Shown here: positions 60,260 to 64,000 of the stretch, one piece after another
Position numbering within the stretch: position 1 is the first letter of the stretch
How the letters are laid out: every line of letters starts with the position of its first letter
Assembly (NCBI GenBank): GCA_017893485.1
Contig: CM030366.1
Coordinates: forward strand, 185,611,947 to 185,675,946
Length of the DNA: 64,000 bases
Reading direction: 5' to 3'
Source: Hemerocallis citrina
Lineage: Eukaryota > Streptophyta > Magnoliopsida > Asparagales > Asphodelaceae
Position numbers and translations under genes: made by a program
Notes under the pieces: model-generated
What the model was told of the DNA's origin: nothing
The model's database searches: none
What the model saw: only the letters and a program-made list of their open reading frames with translations

Positions 60260-61587
60260 TTCACATTATAATCAACATGGGTTTCCTCAAACCATAAACT
60301 TACAGAGAAAAATTGGATGACTAGTCCGATGGTTACAAATTTTCGTTGGAAAAAATTTGCTCCCACTAATTAGCGGGAAACCCATTAATTATTTTAGGCA
60401 TGATATGTCAAATCCGATTTCTTTGGCCTCCAATACTTAACGATAAACATCCATTGGGGAGTTTACCATTATTTATTGGTCGAGTGTGCACCATTATCAA
60501 GAATCTAAAATTGATTGCATGAATTAAGTCCTCGATGGGAGAATCCCTTTTCATGCTATCAATTCATATTCTAACTTAAAGAAATTCACACTTAAAGTCC
60601 ATTATACGTGACCTCCGTTAGGGAGCTTCACAAAGGAAGACGAGTAAGGAAGGTCGTGGGTTTCATTAGTACCCTCTCCCACCCGATATTTTTATAGGAG
60701 GAAAATTAAAGGACATATCTGTTTTAGCTCAATTAACATTCAATGCAATTTAAAACAGAAATAGCAATAAAAGTAAATGCATTCATCCCCCAACCAAACA
60801 CATGGCTAGACCAATATTTAGATGTTTCCTTGCAATAGAGAACCTAGAGATCTAGTCTTCATGTCCTCCCTCTTTGCTCCATCGATATTTACAAGATTTA
60901 AACCATCTCAACATAAGAAGGCTTTCATTAAATTACAATAAAACTACCTCAACATAAGGAGGTTTACATCAATGAATAACAAAACAATCTCAACATAAAG
61001 AGGTTTACATCAATGAACAACAAAATTTAAAAAAAATAACAAGTTCTGCCCATGGGGGATTCTCACAAACATACACATACATCCACAGGCAGTATAACAA
61101 TGCAAGGCAGCGAAAAACAGAAAATTGTACAATCCTATAATTATAACTGTTTCTACTAATATCGTCTAAGACATCAAATTATCAAGTTAATACCAATAAG
61201 TAAAAAAAATTCAACAATCATAAATAATTATTAGATTATTGGTATAGTTAATAAAAAAAGGAAAACAATTTAGATTAAAAAAAGAATCATAAATACATAA
61301 AAAAATCAGAAAGCCCGAAGCCTGAAGATAGCGACGGATGAATACATCCAAATTAAATAGTGATCTAATTCACATGATCTAATAATTTAAGCATTGAATC
61401 CATTTAAATTAGATCCAAAATTGAATCCATCTACATTTATTGATATCATCAACAACATCTGAATAAATAAAAAATTGATCATCCCTTCCAAAGAACAATA
61501 AGTGTCAATCTCAATTTTTTTTAATTAAAAAAAAAATTAAAACTAATAAGATTCAATATTATGATTGATTAAAATTAGATCAAAGTA
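60260..61587 (-). other. Copia 5' leader between PBS and gag
   Basis: Non-coding, AT-rich leader. Its right half (about 61070-61587) is matched, inverted, by 63466-63990, for instance by ATACATCCACAGGCAGTATA. Confidence 0.6.
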
Positions 61588-61600
61588 GCTCTGATACCAC

Positions 61601-62267
61601 TGTTAGGAATTCGTTCAATCCTATTTCCAAGATCACAATGATCAAATATCTAATCTCACAATGATCAAATATCTAATCTAATCTCAAATAAAACTATTTC
61701 CAAGATCTTAATAATCAAATATCTAATCTAATCTCAAACAAAATAATAAGAACAGAAATCAATATATTTTACCTTCAACGTTTGATTTCTTGTTTCTTTT
61801 TCCCCTTCAATTCTAACTCTAGTTCTTCCTCTTCTTTTCTTCTATATCCTGGTGGGAGGCATAAGAGAGTCCACAAAGTTTTACCCTTGTTCTCATATTA
61901 ATAGAGGAGATGACTTTAGGAAATCCTAGTCGGGATAAAATTATAATACTGTCGACTATGTATTTGTATTTTGCTCCCCAACTAAAATTTAAATTATTAT
62001 TAAACCCATGTCACAATATAGTTCAACAAGACACCCCTCCTTTACCGATATTCACAAATGCACCCTTGGAATTCGTGATACCACCTCCATGGGTCAATTT
62101 GTAACTTAAACCTTGTTTTCACATTTATCCTTTTATACAATCTGAAAATGACTCTAAAATGGAAGTATCTTCTCTTTTAGAAATAGGATTCCGTATTGCA
62201 AATACATGTTCCCATATTTCTAATAAAACACATCCAATGCATCGAGGTATTGGTCTAGAAGGCCTCA
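61601..62267 (-). repeat. 5' LTR of the truncated copia element
   Basis: Starts TGTTAGGAATTCGTTC and ends GGCCTCA, 667 bp. It is matched in reverse by 62690-63452. A short duplication of GATCAAATATCTAATCT lies within it. Confidence 0.75.
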
Positions 62268-62452
62268 CTCTTTTAATTTATCAAAATGCGTGATATTAAA
62301 AAAAACGAGTTCACTATATGCTCATGATTTAGAGATTATGTTTATATTGCCTTTAACGATAACACTGTCTTGTGGTTATTTACAAGTGTATTAATAAAAT
62401 GACAAATAAATAAATTTATTTCTGTCTGATCATATAACCTTACAATTACCAC

Positions 62453-62689
62453 TGTTAGGAATTTGTTCTATCTTATTTCCAAGATCACAATGATCAAATA
62501 TCTAATATAATCTCAAATAAAATAATAAAAACAGAAATCAATAAATTTTACCTTCAAACTTTGATTTCTTGTTTCTTTTTCTCCTTCAATTCTAACTTTA
62601 GTTCTTCCTCTTCTTTTCTTCTATATCCTTGTGGGAGGCACGAAAGAGTCCACAAGATTTTACTCTTGTTCTCATATTTATAGAGGAGA
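62453..62689 (-). repeat. Partial third LTR of the same copia family
   Basis: Begins TGTTAGGAATTTGTTC after a scrap of primer site (ATTACCAC) and stops where the inverted LTR begins at 62690. It probably belongs to another copy interrupted by that insertion. Confidence 0.6.
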
Positions 62690-64000
62690 TGAAAGCCTCG
62701 ACCAATACATCGATGCATTGGATGTGTCTTATTTGAAATATGGGAACATGTATTTGCAATAGGAATTATATTTCCAAAAGAGAAGATATTCCCTTGTTCA
62801 TTTAGCGAAGGTTATAATCTGACAATAAAATTCCATGGGTATATTTTACAGAATTTTTTTTTATTATAGACAAACTTTTTTGTAAAAAAATAAATTTTAG
62901 AGTCATTGTCAGATTGTATAAGAAATTGTATTGAGAATGTCCCCTTAACCAATTATTCATTCCAGACTTATAAATTTTCTTATTAGCTGTGAAACCAAGG
63001 TTTAAGTTACAAATTGACCCATGGAGATGGTATCACGAATTCCAAAGGTGTGTTTGTGAATATCGGTAAAGGAGGGGTGTCTTGTAGAACTATATTGTGA
63101 CAGAGGTCTAACAATAATTTAAATTTTAGTTGGGGAGCAAAATACAAATACATAGTTAATAGTATTGTAATTTTATCCCAACTAGGATTTTCTGAAGTTC
63201 CTAATCTTAGGCTTTCATCTCCTCTATAAATATGAGAACAAGGGTAAAACCTTGTGGACTCTCTTGTGCGTCCCACCAGGATATAGAAGAAAAGAAGAAG
63301 AACTAGAGTTAGAATTGAAGGAAAAAAAAGAAACAAGAAATCAAAGGTTGAAGGTAAAATTTATTGATTTCTGTTCTTATTATTTTATTTGAGATTAGAT
63401 TAGATATTTGATCATTGTGATCTTGGAAATATGATAGATAGAATTCCTAACAGTGGTATCAGAGCCACTTTGATATAATTTTAATCAATCATCATACTGA
63501 TTATTATTAGTTTTAATTTTTTTTAATTAAAAAAAGTTGACATCGGCACTTCCTGTTCTTTGGATGGGATGATCAAATTTTTTTATTCAGATGATGTTGA
63601 TGATATCAATAAATTTAGATGGATTCAATTTTTGATCTAATTTAGATGGATTCAATGCTTAAATTATTAGATCAGGTGAATTAGATCACTGTTTAATTTG
63701 GATGTATTCATCCGTCGCTATCTTCGGGCTTTCTGATTTTTTTATGTATTTATGATTCTTTTTTTATATCTAAATTGTTTTCTTTTTTTATATTAACTAT
63801 ACCAATAATCTAGATCTCATTTTTTTAATATAAGTTTGGATCTAATAATTATTTATGTACTTATGGGTATTAACTTGATAATTTGATATCTTAGATGATA
63901 TTGGTAGAAACAGTTATAATTATAGGATTGTACAATTTTTTGTTTTCCGCTGCCTTGCATTGTTATACTGCCTGTGGATGTATCTGTATATTTGTGAGAA
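62690..64000 (+). mobile_element. Plus-strand copia copy, 5' LTR and leader (runs out of window)
   Basis: The LTR 62690-63452 (TGAAAGCC...CCTAACA) is followed by the primer site GTGGTATCAGAGC (63453-63465) and a leader homologous to the minus-strand element. The coding region would start beyond the window. Confidence 0.78.

Larger units (their letters stand above)
58542..62267 (-). mobile_element. Truncated Ty1/copia element
   Basis: The right LTR (61601-62267) adjoins a primer site GTGGTATCAGAGC (minus strand, 61588-61600). A long leader and then gag, protease and part of integrase follow on the minus strand. The element stops near 58545 within integrase, next to the solo LTR. RT, RNase H and the 3' LTR are missing. 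A second copy of the same leader and LTR lies inverted at 62690-64000. Confidence 0.8.

Overview
The window is nuclear DNA of a flowering plant, most likely a eudicot. It is AT-rich, and its one host gene is broken into short exons with GT-AG introns. Almost everything else is plant transposable elements: Ty1/copia, Ty3/gypsy chromovirus, LINE, SINE, CACTA, hAT, PIF/Harbinger and Helitron. I cannot name the species from sequence alone. There is no bacterial-style gene organisation, rRNA, CRISPR array or free-standing tRNA.

Host gene. A SUMO-ligase gene of the PIAL1/PIAL2 family (SP-RING, PIAS-like) runs on the + strand. Its ATG is at 29121, and eleven exons can be joined without a frame break up to 55509 (310 complete codons). 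The SP-RING catalytic exons were not found and probably lie beyond 64000. Intron 4 is about 15.9 kb and holds a solo LTR with an hAT element inside it, plus a gypsy element. The last visible intron holds another solo LTR and several copia copies. The promoter is a roughly 340-bp stretch next to a Harbinger-like element.

Left part (1-8 kb). A decayed hAT element is interrupted by a 5.8-kb CACTA transposon (1819-7625, target duplication GAA). The CACTA element carries two exons of a calcineurin B-like (CBL) calcium-sensor gene with open frames and good splice sites, besides a decayed transposase tail.

Middle left (9-24 kb). This is a nest of insertions: a minus-strand LINE hosts an hAT MITE, a short-LTR copia element and an internally deleted copia element. 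The first copia hosts a 3.6-kb solo LTR, and that LTR hosts a 282-bp Helitron. Target duplications support several layers.

24-29 kb. A SINE, TA/GA microsatellites, a direct repeat, an LTR element with an inverted piece of its own LTR, and a Harbinger-like element lead to the PIAL promoter.

29-56 kb. The PIAL exons lie here, with introns unusually rich in short tandem duplications. The most striking is a 66-bp unit, present four times, that copies the acceptor site and start of exon 8. Only the last copy gives an open reading frame.

56-64 kb. A solo LTR related to the one in intron 4 is followed by a minus-strand copia remnant and an inverted copy of the same family, forming a large inverted repeat at the window edge.

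Boundaries supported by target duplications and reading-frame continuity are the firmest calls. Clade names, the LINE ends, the small SINEs and the leader at about 8.2-8.6 kb are less certain.
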